From NCBI RefSeq assembly GCF_003999975.1, contig NZ_RJAC01000003.1:248001-312000 (forward strand): DNA of 64,000 nucleotides. The letters run 5' to 3'. Both the position numbers and the translations under genes were made by a program. The first letter of the stretch is position 1; each line of letters opens with the position of its first letter. Origin of the DNA: Actinoplanes solisilvae (GTDB lineage Bacteria; Actinomycetota; Actinomycetes; Mycobacteriales; Micromonosporaceae). The notes below the pieces were generated by a model. That model searched no databases and was not told the DNA's origin. It was given only the letters and a program-made list of their open reading frames with translations. Below are positions 47,612-55,454 of this stretch, in pieces.

Positions 47612-50413
47612 CTAAACGCCGGGGAGGGCCCAGTTCTGGGCGCCGGTCGTGTTGCAGTCGTAGATCTGGAGCTGGGTGCCGTTGGTGGTGTTCGAGCCGG
47701 GGATGTCGAGGCAGCGCCCCGACTGCGGGTTGCGCAGGCTGCCGCTCGGACCGGCCTGCCACTGCTGCGCCCCGGTGTTGTTGCAGGTGTAGAGCTGCAC
47801 CTTCGTGCCGTTCGTGGTGCCGCTCGACTGCACGTCCAGGCACTTGCCCTGGGTGCGCAGTGTGCCGTCGGTGCCGACCGTCCATGACTGGTTGGCGCCG
47901 CCGTTGCAGTCCCAGATCTGCGCCTTCACGCCGCCGGCCCCGTCGACCTCGGCGCATTTGCCGAGCGCCCGCACGGTGCCCGTACGCACGGTCGGGGTGC
48001 TGATCCCGGCACCGAGGAACGTGTAGCTGTCGAGGTCGAGGATCGCCCCCGAGCCGCCGTTGAACACGATGTAGAGGTCGTGCGTGTTGTCGTCCGGTCT
48101 GGTCACCGGAGCTGTGATCTCGCGGTAGTTGTCCCAGCCGCCGGTGCTGGGCACGGTCACCCGGGCCACCTCGGTGCCGGTCGGCGAGTCGAGGCGGAAC
48201 GACACCGTGCCGCCCCCGCCGCCCGACGAGACCCGGGCCAGCACACCGGTGATGCCCTTGAGGCTGACCGCGTGGTGCCGCACGGACTCGCCGTTCTGGA
48301 TGTCGCCGAGCCGCTTGCCGCCCTCGGCCGCGGCCTGGTCGATGACCTGCGGCCCGTTCAGGGACACGAAGTGCTCGGCCTGCCACTGCTTCGGATAGAC
48401 CAGCACCTGCTTCTCGCCGGTCAACGGGGCCGGGCCGCGGTCGGTGTAGCTCGCCCGCAGCACGAAGAACTGCACCGCGTCGTGCCCGGCGTGCACCGGC
48501 CCGGTGTTGACGGTGAAGCCGCACCCGGTGCCCTCGCCCTCCTCGTGCGCGTGTTCCTGATGCCCGAGCGCGGCCCGCAGCACGACGTTGGCGCAGGCGA
48601 TCGTGCCGTCCTGCGCGTCGGTGGCCGCACCCGTGACGGTCAGGTTGTCAGTCCAGGAGTACAGCCCACCCTCAGGTATCCCGTTGACCTGAACAACCGG
48701 ACGGTTGTTGCCGACGACCACGGCGACAACCGCGGTTCCGGTACGCCCGGTGCCGTCGGAAACGGTCAGCCGAGCCCGTTTCTCACCCGCGGTGGCGTAC
48801 GTGTAAGTCGGGTTCGCCACCGTTGAATCGGTGCTGCCGTTGTCGTCGAAATCCCAGGCGTACGTCAGTGGATCGCCGTCGGCGTCGGTGCTCCCGGCCG
48901 ACGAGAACCGGACGGTCAGCGGGGCCAGCCCGTTGTCGGGGCTCGCGGCGGCCACGGCGACCGGGGAGCGCCCGCCCGCCACATAGTTGATTTTGTAGAG
49001 CCCGGCCGTCTCGTGCCCGGAGAAGTATCCGTCGCCGTACTCGAGCAGGTACATCGACCCGTCCGGGCCGAACTCGAAGTCGATCGGGTGCCGGAACGAC
49101 ATGCCGTTGAGAACCGGCTCGATCGCCGTCGGCGCGCCGGACGCGTCGAACTGCACCTCCTTGATCCAGTTGCGGCAGTACTCCGAGATGATCCACTTGT
49201 TGTCGTAGTACTGCGGCCACTTCACGTCCGACACCAGGTTCGGGTCGTAGTGGTAGACCTCGGTGTGCGCGGGCGAACCGCAACCGCCGGGCTGGTCGAG
49301 CTGCGGCCATTCGCGGCTGCCGCCGTGCTGCTCCCAGACCGTGGCCGGTTTCGTCGGCGGCAACTGCTGCAAACCGGTGTTGCGCGGCGAGTTGTTGACC
49401 GGCCCGGTCGTGCCGCCGCACGGGAACCAGCCGCGGGGCGCGTTCGCCGCGAAGTCCCAGTCGTTGTACGCCACGTTCGGGCCACCGCAGTACGGCCAGC
49501 CGAAGTTGCCCGCGGTCGTGGTGCGGTTGAACTCGTCGTACGCGGCCGGGCCGCGGTTGGCGATCGTGGCGCCGGCGTCGGGCCCGACCTCGCCCCAGTA
49601 GAGCGTATTGGTGCGCTTGTCGGCCCAGATCCGGTACGGGTTGCGCACCCCCATCACGTACACCTCGGGCCTGGTGTTTGCTGTTCCGACGGCAAAAAGG
49701 TTGCCGGACGGGATCGTGTAGCCGCCACTGCCGTCCGGTTTGATGCGGTTGATCTTGCCGCGTAGGTCGTTGGTGTTGCCCGAAGTGCGTTGTGCGTCAT
49801 ATTGCGCGTCGCGGCTCGTGCGCTCGTCGATCGGAGCCATCCCGGCCGAGTCGCCGCCGGAGTTGGTGTTGTCACCGACCGCGAAGTAGAGGTTGCCGGC
49901 CGCGTCCCACGTCATCGACCCGGCCGAGTGGCAGCACAGCCGCCGTTCGGTCGGCCACTCGATGAGCAGGTCCTCGGTGGACGCCGCGATCGTGCCGGTC
50001 GCCGGGTTGAACGTGAACCGTGAGATGCGGTTGACCAGCGGCGTGCTCGCGGGCGAGTAGAAGAGGTAGAGCCAGCGGTTGGCCGCGAACTGCGGGTGCA
50101 GCGTGATGCCGATCAGGCCGTCCTCGAACCGGGCGTCGAGCGGCAGGGTGAGCGCGACCGTCGTGGTGCGGGTGGCCGGGTTGTAGAGCCGCACCTGACC
50201 GCCGGCGGCGGACGTGCCCCGGTTGATGTAGAGGACCTTCGCGTCGGGCAGCACGGCCAGTTCGATCGGTTCGCCCATCGACAGCCCGCCGTCGAGGCGG
50301 ACCTTCTCGAAGGCGCTGGTCGGTGGGGGAGCGGCCGCGGCGGGGTAGGCCGGGACGGCGATCGCGGCGGCGACGGTCAGCAGGAGGACAGCGAACAGAC
50401 TTCTTCGGCGCAT
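47612..50413 (-). CDS. Secreted PQQ-type sugar dehydrogenase with PKD, CBM6-like and ricin domains
   Basis: 933 residues from the ATG at 50413, seven bases after GGGAG. A signal peptide (RRRSLFAVLLLTVAAA, cleavage near residue 28) leads into a GSDH-type six-bladed propeller (residues ~35-475; MGEPIELAVLPDAKVLYINR, LIGITLHPQF). A PKD domain (~481-570), a beta-sandwich resembling CBM6 (~676-800) and a ricin-type QxW lectin (~806-933) follow. It is likely anchored on carbohydrate while oxidising sugars. PQQ dependence is family knowledge, not visible. Confidence 0.88.
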   Translation of the reverse strand: MRRRSLFAVLLLTVAAAIAVPAYPAAAAPPPTSAFEKVRLDGGLSMGEPIELAVLPDAKVLYINRGTSAAGGQVRLYNPATRTTTVALTLPLDARFEDGLIGITLHPQFAANRWLYLFYSPASTPLVNRISRFTFNPATGTIAASTEDLLIEWPTERRLCCHSAGSMTWDAAGNLYFAVGDNTNSGGDSAGMAPIDERTSRDAQYDAQRTSGNTNDLRGKINRIKPDGSGGYTIPSGNLFAVGTANTRPEVYVMGVRNPYRIWADKRTNTLYWGEVGPDAGATIANRGPAAYDEFNRTTTAGNFGWPYCGGPNVAYNDWDFAANAPRGWFPCGGTTGPVNNSPRNTGLQQLPPTKPATVWEQHGGSREWPQLDQPGGCGSPAHTEVYHYDPNLVSDVKWPQYYDNKWIISEYCRNWIKEVQFDASGAPTAIEPVLNGMSFRHPIDFEFGPDGSMYLLEYGDGYFSGHETAGLYKINYVAGGRSPVAVAAASPDNGLAPLTVRFSSAGSTDADGDPLTYAWDFDDNGSTDSTVANPTYTYATAGEKRARLTVSDGTGRTGTAVVAVVVGNNRPVVQVNGIPEGGLYSWTDNLTVTGAATDAQDGTIACANVVLRAALGHQEHAHEEGEGTGCGFTVNTGPVHAGHDAVQFFVLRASYTDRGPAPLTGEKQVLVYPKQWQAEHFVSLNGPQVIDQAAAEGGKRLGDIQNGESVRHHAVSLKGITGVLARVSSGGGGGTVSFRLDSPTGTEVARVTVPSTGGWDNYREITAPVTRPDDNTHDLYIVFNGGSGAILDLDSYTFLGAGISTPTVRTGTVRALGKCAEVDGAGGVKAQIWDCNGGANQSWTVGTDGTLRTQGKCLDVQSSGTTNGTKVQLYTCNNTGAQQWQAGPSGSLRNPQSGRCLDIPGSNTTNGTQLQIYDCNTTGAQNWALPGV

Positions 50414-50482
50414 GGGGAAACTCCCGTGGGGACGTCGGGGGATGACCGGGAGTGCAGGATCGGGCCGCGGCCCGTGACATGT

Positions 50483-50511
50483 AGTTAACAGTGAGCGACT
50501 CGCCCGGTCAA
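50483..50511 (-). promoter_or_regulatory. Promoter of the sugar dehydrogenase gene
   Basis: On the reverse strand TTGACC (50506-50511) and TTAACT (50483-50488) are 17 bases apart, about 70 bases before the ATG at 50413. This is a good SigA-like match. Confidence 0.6.
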
Positions 50512-50581
50512 TCAGCAACCGTCTATGCGCCGACTCCCGAGTCCGTGCCTCCGAACGCGTGCCGCGGTCGGCTTTCGGTAA

Positions 50582-50614
50582 CGCTGACCGGATCCCGGCG
50601 GGGTCCGGTCAGCG
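50582..50614. terminator. 11-bp hairpin at the SDR stop
   Basis: Arms 50582-50592 and 50604-50614 are perfect with an 11-base loop. The right arm includes the stop codon of the leftward SDR gene, so it would act at its end. Confidence 0.5.
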
Positions 50615-51361
50615 ACGTTCACGGGTGACCCACGCCGCCAGGTCGGTCGTGGCCAGCCGGGCGCCCGGGCCGGGCAGGAGATCCCGCTCGCCGACGTCGA
50701 CGCCGAGCATGGGGTGCCGCGACGGGTCGGTGACCACGGTGCGGCGATCGCCGTGGGCGGCCAGCAGGCGGCGGGCGAAATCGTCCATCGCCAGCGCCTC
50801 CGGGCCGGCGACCTCGACGATCGCGTTGGCCGGAGACGCCGGCGCGACGTCGGCGAGCATCGCGGCCAGGTCCAGCAGGGCGATCGGCTGCACCAACGTG
50901 GACGGCAGACGCACCGTGCCGCCGTCGGTGTTGGCGTCGACCAGCGCGCCGATCAGCTCGAAGATCTGGGTGCTGCGAACGATGGTGTACGGCAGTCCGC
51001 TGTCCTCCACGGCCCGTTCCTGCGCGAGCTTGGCGCGGTGATAGCCGGGCTCGGCGTGGCGGTCGACGCCGACGATGGAGACCAGCACGTGGTGACGTAC
51101 GCCCGCCTTCTCCTCGGCAGGGAACAGGTTCCGGGCCGAAGCGCGGAAGAACTCGGTGGCCGCCTGCTCGTCGACGTCGGGGGAGTTGGTGATGTCCAGG
51201 ACCGCCTCGGCGCCGTCGACCACGGCCTGGACCCCCTCGCCCGTGATCGTGTTGAGGCCGGTCTCCAAGCCGGCGGCCACCGCGTCGTGACCCTGCCGCC
51301 GAAGGTTGGCGACGACGCCGCGCCCGATCATGCCGGTGCCGCCGATGACCACGATCCTCAT
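50609..51361 (-). CDS. NAD(P)-binding SDR (NmrA-like)
   Basis: 250 residues, ATG with AGGAGG five bases upstream. IVVIGGTGMIGRGVVANLRR is the Rossmann start, with an atypical short chain dehydrogenase layout (YHRAKLAQERAVEDSGLPYT). Cytosolic; substrate unknown. It is single and not obviously linked to its neighbours. Confidence 0.9.
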   Translation of the reverse strand: MRIVVIGGTGMIGRGVVANLRRQGHDAVAAGLETGLNTITGEGVQAVVDGAEAVLDITNSPDVDEQAATEFFRASARNLFPAEEKAGVRHHVLVSIVGVDRHAEPGYHRAKLAQERAVEDSGLPYTIVRSTQIFELIGALVDANTDGGTVRLPSTLVQPIALLDLAAMLADVAPASPANAIVEVAGPEALAMDDFARRLLAAHGDRRTVVTDPSRHPMLGVDVGERDLLPGPGARLATTDLAAWVTRERR

Positions 51362-51463
51362 GTGTGCCTCCTCGTCTCGACCTCGACGAGCGTGACGCTA
51401 AAGGGAGGCAGTGACGATCGAGTGCTGGGTACGCTTGACGCGTTGCGGGACCGCGTGGGTGCC

Positions 51464-52165
51464 TCAGTCGGCGCGGACGGCCTGGGCGATCAGGGAGACG
51501 CCGGGCATCGACCGCACGGGCAGGTAGCGCTCGGCGACGATGACGGCGGTCAGCGCGGAGTTGACGAGCGGGTTCATCTTCTTCAGGTCGCTCGTCGTGG
51601 ACCGCTTGCGGGAGTAGGCCGCGGCCGGGCGCAGCAGCACGTTCCAGCTCCACAGCTGGTCGATGCGCAGGCCGCCGCCCTCGAGGGCCGCGCGCAGGGT
51701 GTCGCGGTCGTAACGCCGAACGTGCCCGACCGCCTCGTCATGGGCCGACCACAGCTTCATGTCGCAGGGGACGGCGATGAGCGCGCTGGCGCCGGGCCGC
51801 AGGACGCGGCGCATCTCGGACACCACCTGCTGGTCCTCGTCGATGTGCTCGAGCACGTCGAAGGCGACGATGAGGTCGATCGAGTCGGAGGCGAAGGGCA
51901 GGAACCGGCCGTCGCCGCGCACTGTGGACAGCGAGCGCTGACGGGCGGCGACCGCGCCGTCGTGGCCGTACTCGACGGCGATCGGCGACCAGCCGTGCTG
52001 CTGCAGGACCCGGGTGTTGCCGCCGCCGGCGGCGCCGATGTCGAGGGCCGTGCCGGGCGAGCCGGGCAGTTGACGAAGGCTGCGGGCGAGAAGCGCTCGC
52101 CGTTCCCGATACCACCAGTGGCGGTCCTCGAGCGCTACCAGCTTTTGAATTTCCGCGCTGTCCAC
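51464..52165 (-). CDS. Class I SAM-dependent methyltransferase
   Basis: 233 residues with a GTG start that is probably leaderless. The motif I ALDIGAAGGGNTRVL and motif DLIVAFDVLEHIDED are those of class I methyltransferases; EDRHWWYRERR at the N-terminus is typical of a group near glycosylation genes. Acceptor unknown. The upstream space carries its promoter. Confidence 0.9.
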   Translation of the reverse strand: MDSAEIQKLVALEDRHWWYRERRALLARSLRQLPGSPGTALDIGAAGGGNTRVLQQHGWSPIAVEYGHDGAVAARQRSLSTVRGDGRFLPFASDSIDLIVAFDVLEHIDEDQQVVSEMRRVLRPGASALIAVPCDMKLWSAHDEAVGHVRRYDRDTLRAALEGGGLRIDQLWSWNVLLRPAAAYSRKRSTTSDLKKMNPLVNSALTAVIVAERYLPVRSMPGVSLIAQAVRAD

Positions 52166-52171
52166 CGGGAC

Positions 52172-52200
52172 ATTATTGAAGCCCGGAGTCGATCGAGCAA
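52172..52200 (-). promoter_or_regulatory. Leaderless promoter of the methyltransferase gene
   Basis: On the reverse strand TTGCTC (52195-52200), a 17-base spacer and AATAAT (52172-52177) are followed after six bases by the GTG at 52165. There is no Shine-Dalgarno. The same TTGCTC -35 appears at the Fic promoter. Confidence 0.65.
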
Positions 52201-52579
52201 GTTTTGCGGTGGGCGATTTTCGGTAAATGTCGGCGCGGCCGGGCGCGGCGCTCGCGAAAAGGGCCTCGCTTATCCACCGCGGTCATGTTGCGACATGTCG
52301 GACTCGGTGGGGCGGCCGACCCGGGCAGGATCCCTCGGAGCTGGGCCTTGACCTGGGCAGCGGCCGCGAAGCCGTCAAGGCTGGGCTTCGACGGAACGTC
52401 ACGCAATCGGCCGGCCGATGCTATTTCGAAATCGAAAGTCTCAGATAGGAAACGGCTATCGGACTTCAGTCCCGGTGACGTTTTCATAAGGTCGGGACGT
52501 CGCCGCCGGGCATTACCTCGCGGGTGAATTGCGCGACGGCCGAGTCGGGGGTGACCGCTCGACCGATGGGTGACGATAG
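52201..52579. other. Intergenic, partly AT-rich, no gene recognised
   Basis: About 380 bases between the methyltransferase promoter and the permease scar. Around 52,410-52,495 the base composition is clearly lower in GC than the rest, with a perfect ATTTCGAAAT palindrome. Short open frames here have no recognisable motifs. It may be foreign or degraded DNA. Confidence 0.4.
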
Positions 52580-53256
52580 CGCACCCTCCGGGCGTCGCTG
52601 ATACCGGGCGGCGTCGCCGTCACGTCGCGGGCCGTGCCGGCCGACCCGCCGGAAGAAGACCTGTCGCTCGTCCCGGTCGTCGTCGGGCTGGCCGTCCTGG
52701 AGATCATCCTGCTCGCCGGGCCCGCGTTCGCGGTCGGCGCACGAGCCGGCGGCTACCGGTTCAACCCGGCGATGCTGGCCGGGATCGCAGCGCTGGCGGT
52801 CGTCACCGGCGTGCTGGCCGCCATGGTCGGCAACCGGGAGACGCTCACCGCGCTGACCGGCATCACCAGCGCCGAACTCGACGGGGCCGCGGCGGTGCTG
52901 GACCGGGGCGGCGTCCGGCTTCCGCGTCGCCGTGACCGGCCTGGTCGCCGCCACCACGGCCGTTCCGCCGGCCCGGGTCATCGACCAGCTCAACGCCGCG
53001 GCGGCCGAGGCCGGCAGTCAGCCCGCCTATGTCGAGCCCGCGACGGGCAAACGGCAGCACGCCGATGTTCTACCTGCTCGCGCTCGCCTCCGCCCTGATC
53101 ACCCTGGGCGCCGACCGGCCCGCCCCCACGCCGTACCAGTTGGTCGTGCCATGGACGAACCTGGCCCTGATCCTGCTGGTGCCGCTGCTCGCGATGCTCG
53201 GCGCAGGCCTGCTGACCCGCTCCCGCCTGCCAGCCGAACAACGCCGCCCGACCTGA
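52580..53256 (+). pseudogene. Decayed FtsX-type ABC permease
   Basis: Pieces recognisable from actinobacterial FtsX permeases appear in order but in different frames: TLRASLIPGGVAVTSRA and VVVGLAVLEIILLAGPAFAV, then AMLAGIAALAVVTGVLAA, and at the end NLALILLVPLLAMLGAG followed by TRSRLP, the usual C-terminus. A stop at 52577 precedes them and the normal ~800 residues are reduced to about 220. Family naming is by eye from these fragments. Confidence 0.6.
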
Positions 53257-53290
53257 GCCTGAACGGCTCCCACAACGCCTTCCTGCTACT

Positions 53291-53325
53291 TTGCTCTGAT
53301 GCTACTGGCGCGGTAGCATGGGTGC
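53291..53325 (+). promoter_or_regulatory. Leaderless promoter and operator of the Fic gene
   Basis: TTGCTC (53291-53296), 17 bases, TAGCAT (53314-53319), then six bases to the ATG at 53326: a clean leaderless layout with no ribosome binding site. The palindrome ATGCTAC/GTAGCAT (53299-53305 and 53313-53319, 7-base centre) covers the -10 and spacer, an ideal repressor site. Confidence 0.75.
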
Positions 53326-54462
53326 ATGCTGTACGAAATGCCCGCGCTGGATCCGGCGGACCTGCGGGTCCTGGACGAGTTGAGCGAGATGCGAGCCGAA
53401 CTGCGGGCGCATCTGCGGTCAAAGCCGCGCTGGGAGGGGCAACTGCGACGGAGCCTGTTCGCGGCGGCAATTCAGGGCTCCAACACCATCGAGAACATCA
53501 CGATCAGTAACTCGGATGCGCGAGCGTTGGTGGAGCATGCCCCGATGTCCGCCGAGGCGGGGGAGCGGACGCAGCAGGCGGTCATCGGCTATCGCGATGC
53601 GATGACATATGTCCAGCAGACGCCGATGATGGGCTTCTTCGACTACTCGGAGACGTTACTCTCGGCGCTGCATTTCATGATTACGAAGTATCAACCTGAG
53701 AAGTGGCCGGGGCGCTATCGCGCCGGTGGGATCTACGTGACGAGCGCCGACCCGCTGGAGCCCGCTTTCACGGGGCCGGACCCTGACTCGGTCCCAGGTC
53801 TCATGGGTGAACTGGTCGATTGGTTGCACGGCGGAGACCTCGATGCTCCCGCCTATGCGCGGGCGGCAATGGCTCATCTCAACCTGGTCGGGATCCACCC
53901 CTGGCGCGACGGCAATGGCCGGACTGCGCGAGCGCTGCATACCTTGGTGCTGGCGCGGGTCGGAGAGGTGGCTCCCGAGTTCTCCTCCATCGAGGAATGG
54001 CTGGGGGAGCAGGTCAACACTGTTCAGTACTACGAGGCTTTGCGATCGGTACAGCGAGGAAGCTTCCAGCCGGAACACGACGCCCACCCCTGGCTCAGAT
54101 TCGTCTTCACGGCCCACCACCGACAGGCGCAGCGGGTGAGACGGCGATACGACTGGACCGTGCGCCTGTGGAACGACCTGGCGCTGCTGGCCGACGAGAA
54201 AGGACTGGCTGAACGCACGGTTTCCGCGCTGTATGCCGCAGCGGTCGGTGAGGTCAGGCGAACCACATATCAGCAGGACGAGAGCCTCAGCCGTGACCAG
54301 GCCATCCGCGACATCCAGGCCTTGACGCGGGTGGGTCTGTTGGCTCCGCGAGGCAATGCGACCACGCGGGTTTACGTACTCGACGGTGCGGCCACCGACA
54401 TTGCGGAGGCCGCCGCCGCTGCGGTTCGGGGGCACGGGCGCGACCCGTACGCGAACGCTTGA
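53326..54462 (+). CDS. Fic-family adenylyltransferase with inhibitory motif and winged helix
   Basis: 378 residues. The Fic core HPWRDGNGRTAR (residues 191-202) is complete, so AMP transfer from ATP to a target hydroxyl is expected. The inhibitory helix motif S-x-x-x-E-N is seen at residues 52-57 (SNTIEN) with Glu56, as in class II Fic proteins, so activity is probably self-restrained. The C-terminal ~70 residues (SRDQAIRDIQALTRVGLL, VYVLDG) look like a winged helix, hinting at autorepression at the upstream palindrome. GC content is visibly lower than neighbours. No antitoxin gene is next to it. Confidence 0.92.
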   Translation: MLYEMPALDPADLRVLDELSEMRAELRAHLRSKPRWEGQLRRSLFAAAIQGSNTIENITISNSDARALVEHAPMSAEAGERTQQAVIGYRDAMTYVQQTPMMGFFDYSETLLSALHFMITKYQPEKWPGRYRAGGIYVTSADPLEPAFTGPDPDSVPGLMGELVDWLHGGDLDAPAYARAAMAHLNLVGIHPWRDGNGRTARALHTLVLARVGEVAPEFSSIEEWLGEQVNTVQYYEALRSVQRGSFQPEHDAHPWLRFVFTAHHRQAQRVRRRYDWTVRLWNDLALLADEKGLAERTVSALYAAAVGEVRRTTYQQDESLSRDQAIRDIQALTRVGLLAPRGNATTRVYVLDGAATDIAEAAAAAVRGHGRDPYANA

Positions 54463-54469
54463 TCAACGC

Positions 54470-54496
54470 GGTGGGCTGACCATGCGTCAGCCCACC
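54470..54496. terminator. 11-bp perfect hairpin between Fic and NLP genes
   Basis: GGTGGGCTGAC (54470-54480) and its complement (54486-54496) enclose a 5-base loop. It lies between two convergent genes and probably stops both. Confidence 0.65.
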
Positions 54497-54508
54497 AGCG
54501 GGTTGACC

Positions 54509-55285
54509 TCAGGCGTAAGGGTTGAAGGGGATGCCGGACGGCTTGGAGGCGTTCAGCAGGTACTCGAATGAGCCGTCCTTGATTTTGATGCTGGCTGAGC
54601 CGAAGTCGGCGGCCATCAGGCGGTTGCGCAGGTCGACGGTGGGCCAGCCGTTCCAGTCGACCAGGGGCGGGTAGCGCCAGTTGTGGTAGTGGTTCTCCGG
54701 CGGCTCGTCGTTGCTGTTGGCCAAGCGGTAGAAGTGGGTCGACGCGCCGTCCTTGTGGTAGACGACCTTCGGGTGGGTGCCGTCGAAGCGCACCTGTGAC
54801 CGGGCGTAGGTCACCTGCGAGCTGTGCTGCGTGGTCGTCACGTATTCGACCTGGTTGGAAGACTGGTTCACCCAGGAGATCACGTGCTCCCAGTCGTGCC
54901 GGTGGCCGCCGAGTCCGCTGCCGGCCACGGCCTGGTCCTTCTCGAAGTAGCCGGCGTAGACGATCGCGCACCAGCCGTTGTTGCACTTCGAGCGGGCGTA
55001 GGTCTGGGAGTTGTCGAGATCGGACTGATCGCGGCAGCTGCCGTTGACGGCGCCGGTGGTCTTGAGGCCGGGGGCGATCGTGCCGTCCGGGCCGATCGCC
55101 GGGGTGGCGTAACAGCCGTCGGTGTCGTAGTCGAACGCGGGGGAGAACGACTGTTCCCAGCCACCCGCGTTCTGCGGGAGGTTGCGCGGCGGATCGGCGA
55201 AGGCGGGCGCGGCCGAGGCTACGAGGAGGAGGGCGGCGAGGCCGGACGTGACCCCGATCCGAGCCAGGGAGCGGTTACGACGCAT
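54509..55285 (-). CDS. Secreted necrosis-inducing NPP1/NLP-family protein
   Basis: 258 residues from the ATG at 55285. A signal peptide (RRNRSLARIGVTSGLAALLL, cleaved near residue 31) precedes an NPP1 domain with the key heptapeptide region GHRHDWEHV (about residues 121-129). In NLPs this GHRHDWE site binds metal and is needed for cytolysis of plant cells. Two Cys pairs are present. Length fits the family. Function as a plant-directed virulence or lysis factor is family knowledge. Confidence 0.92.
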   Translation of the reverse strand: MRRNRSLARIGVTSGLAALLLVASAAPAFADPPRNLPQNAGGWEQSFSPAFDYDTDGCYATPAIGPDGTIAPGLKTTGAVNGSCRDQSDLDNSQTYARSKCNNGWCAIVYAGYFEKDQAVAGSGLGGHRHDWEHVISWVNQSSNQVEYVTTTQHSSQVTYARSQVRFDGTHPKVVYHKDGASTHFYRLANSNDEPPENHYHNWRYPPLVDWNGWPTVDLRNRLMAADFGSASIKIKDGSFEYLLNASKPSGIPFNPYA

Positions 55286-55409
55286 AAGTCGGAGACCCTT
55301 CGTGTCGTCACGCCAGTGGGGGCTGGCGCTTCGAAGTGATCTTCGCGCTGACAATCGAGGTCGGTCAATAGATGATGGATGGATCCCAGGGGAACCGCTG
55401 GGAAAGACA

Positions 55410-55443
55410 GGAGGGCCGGAGCGCACGCGCGCCCCGGCCCTCC
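55410..55443 (-). terminator. Terminator after the GH27 gene
   Basis: A 10-bp perfect stem (55410-55419 with 55434-55443) with a 14-base loop stands 12 bases after the leftward stop at 55455. On the reverse strand it is followed by a T-rich run (TGTCTTTCC). Confidence 0.6.
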
Positions 55444-55454
55444 CGCGGTGATGG

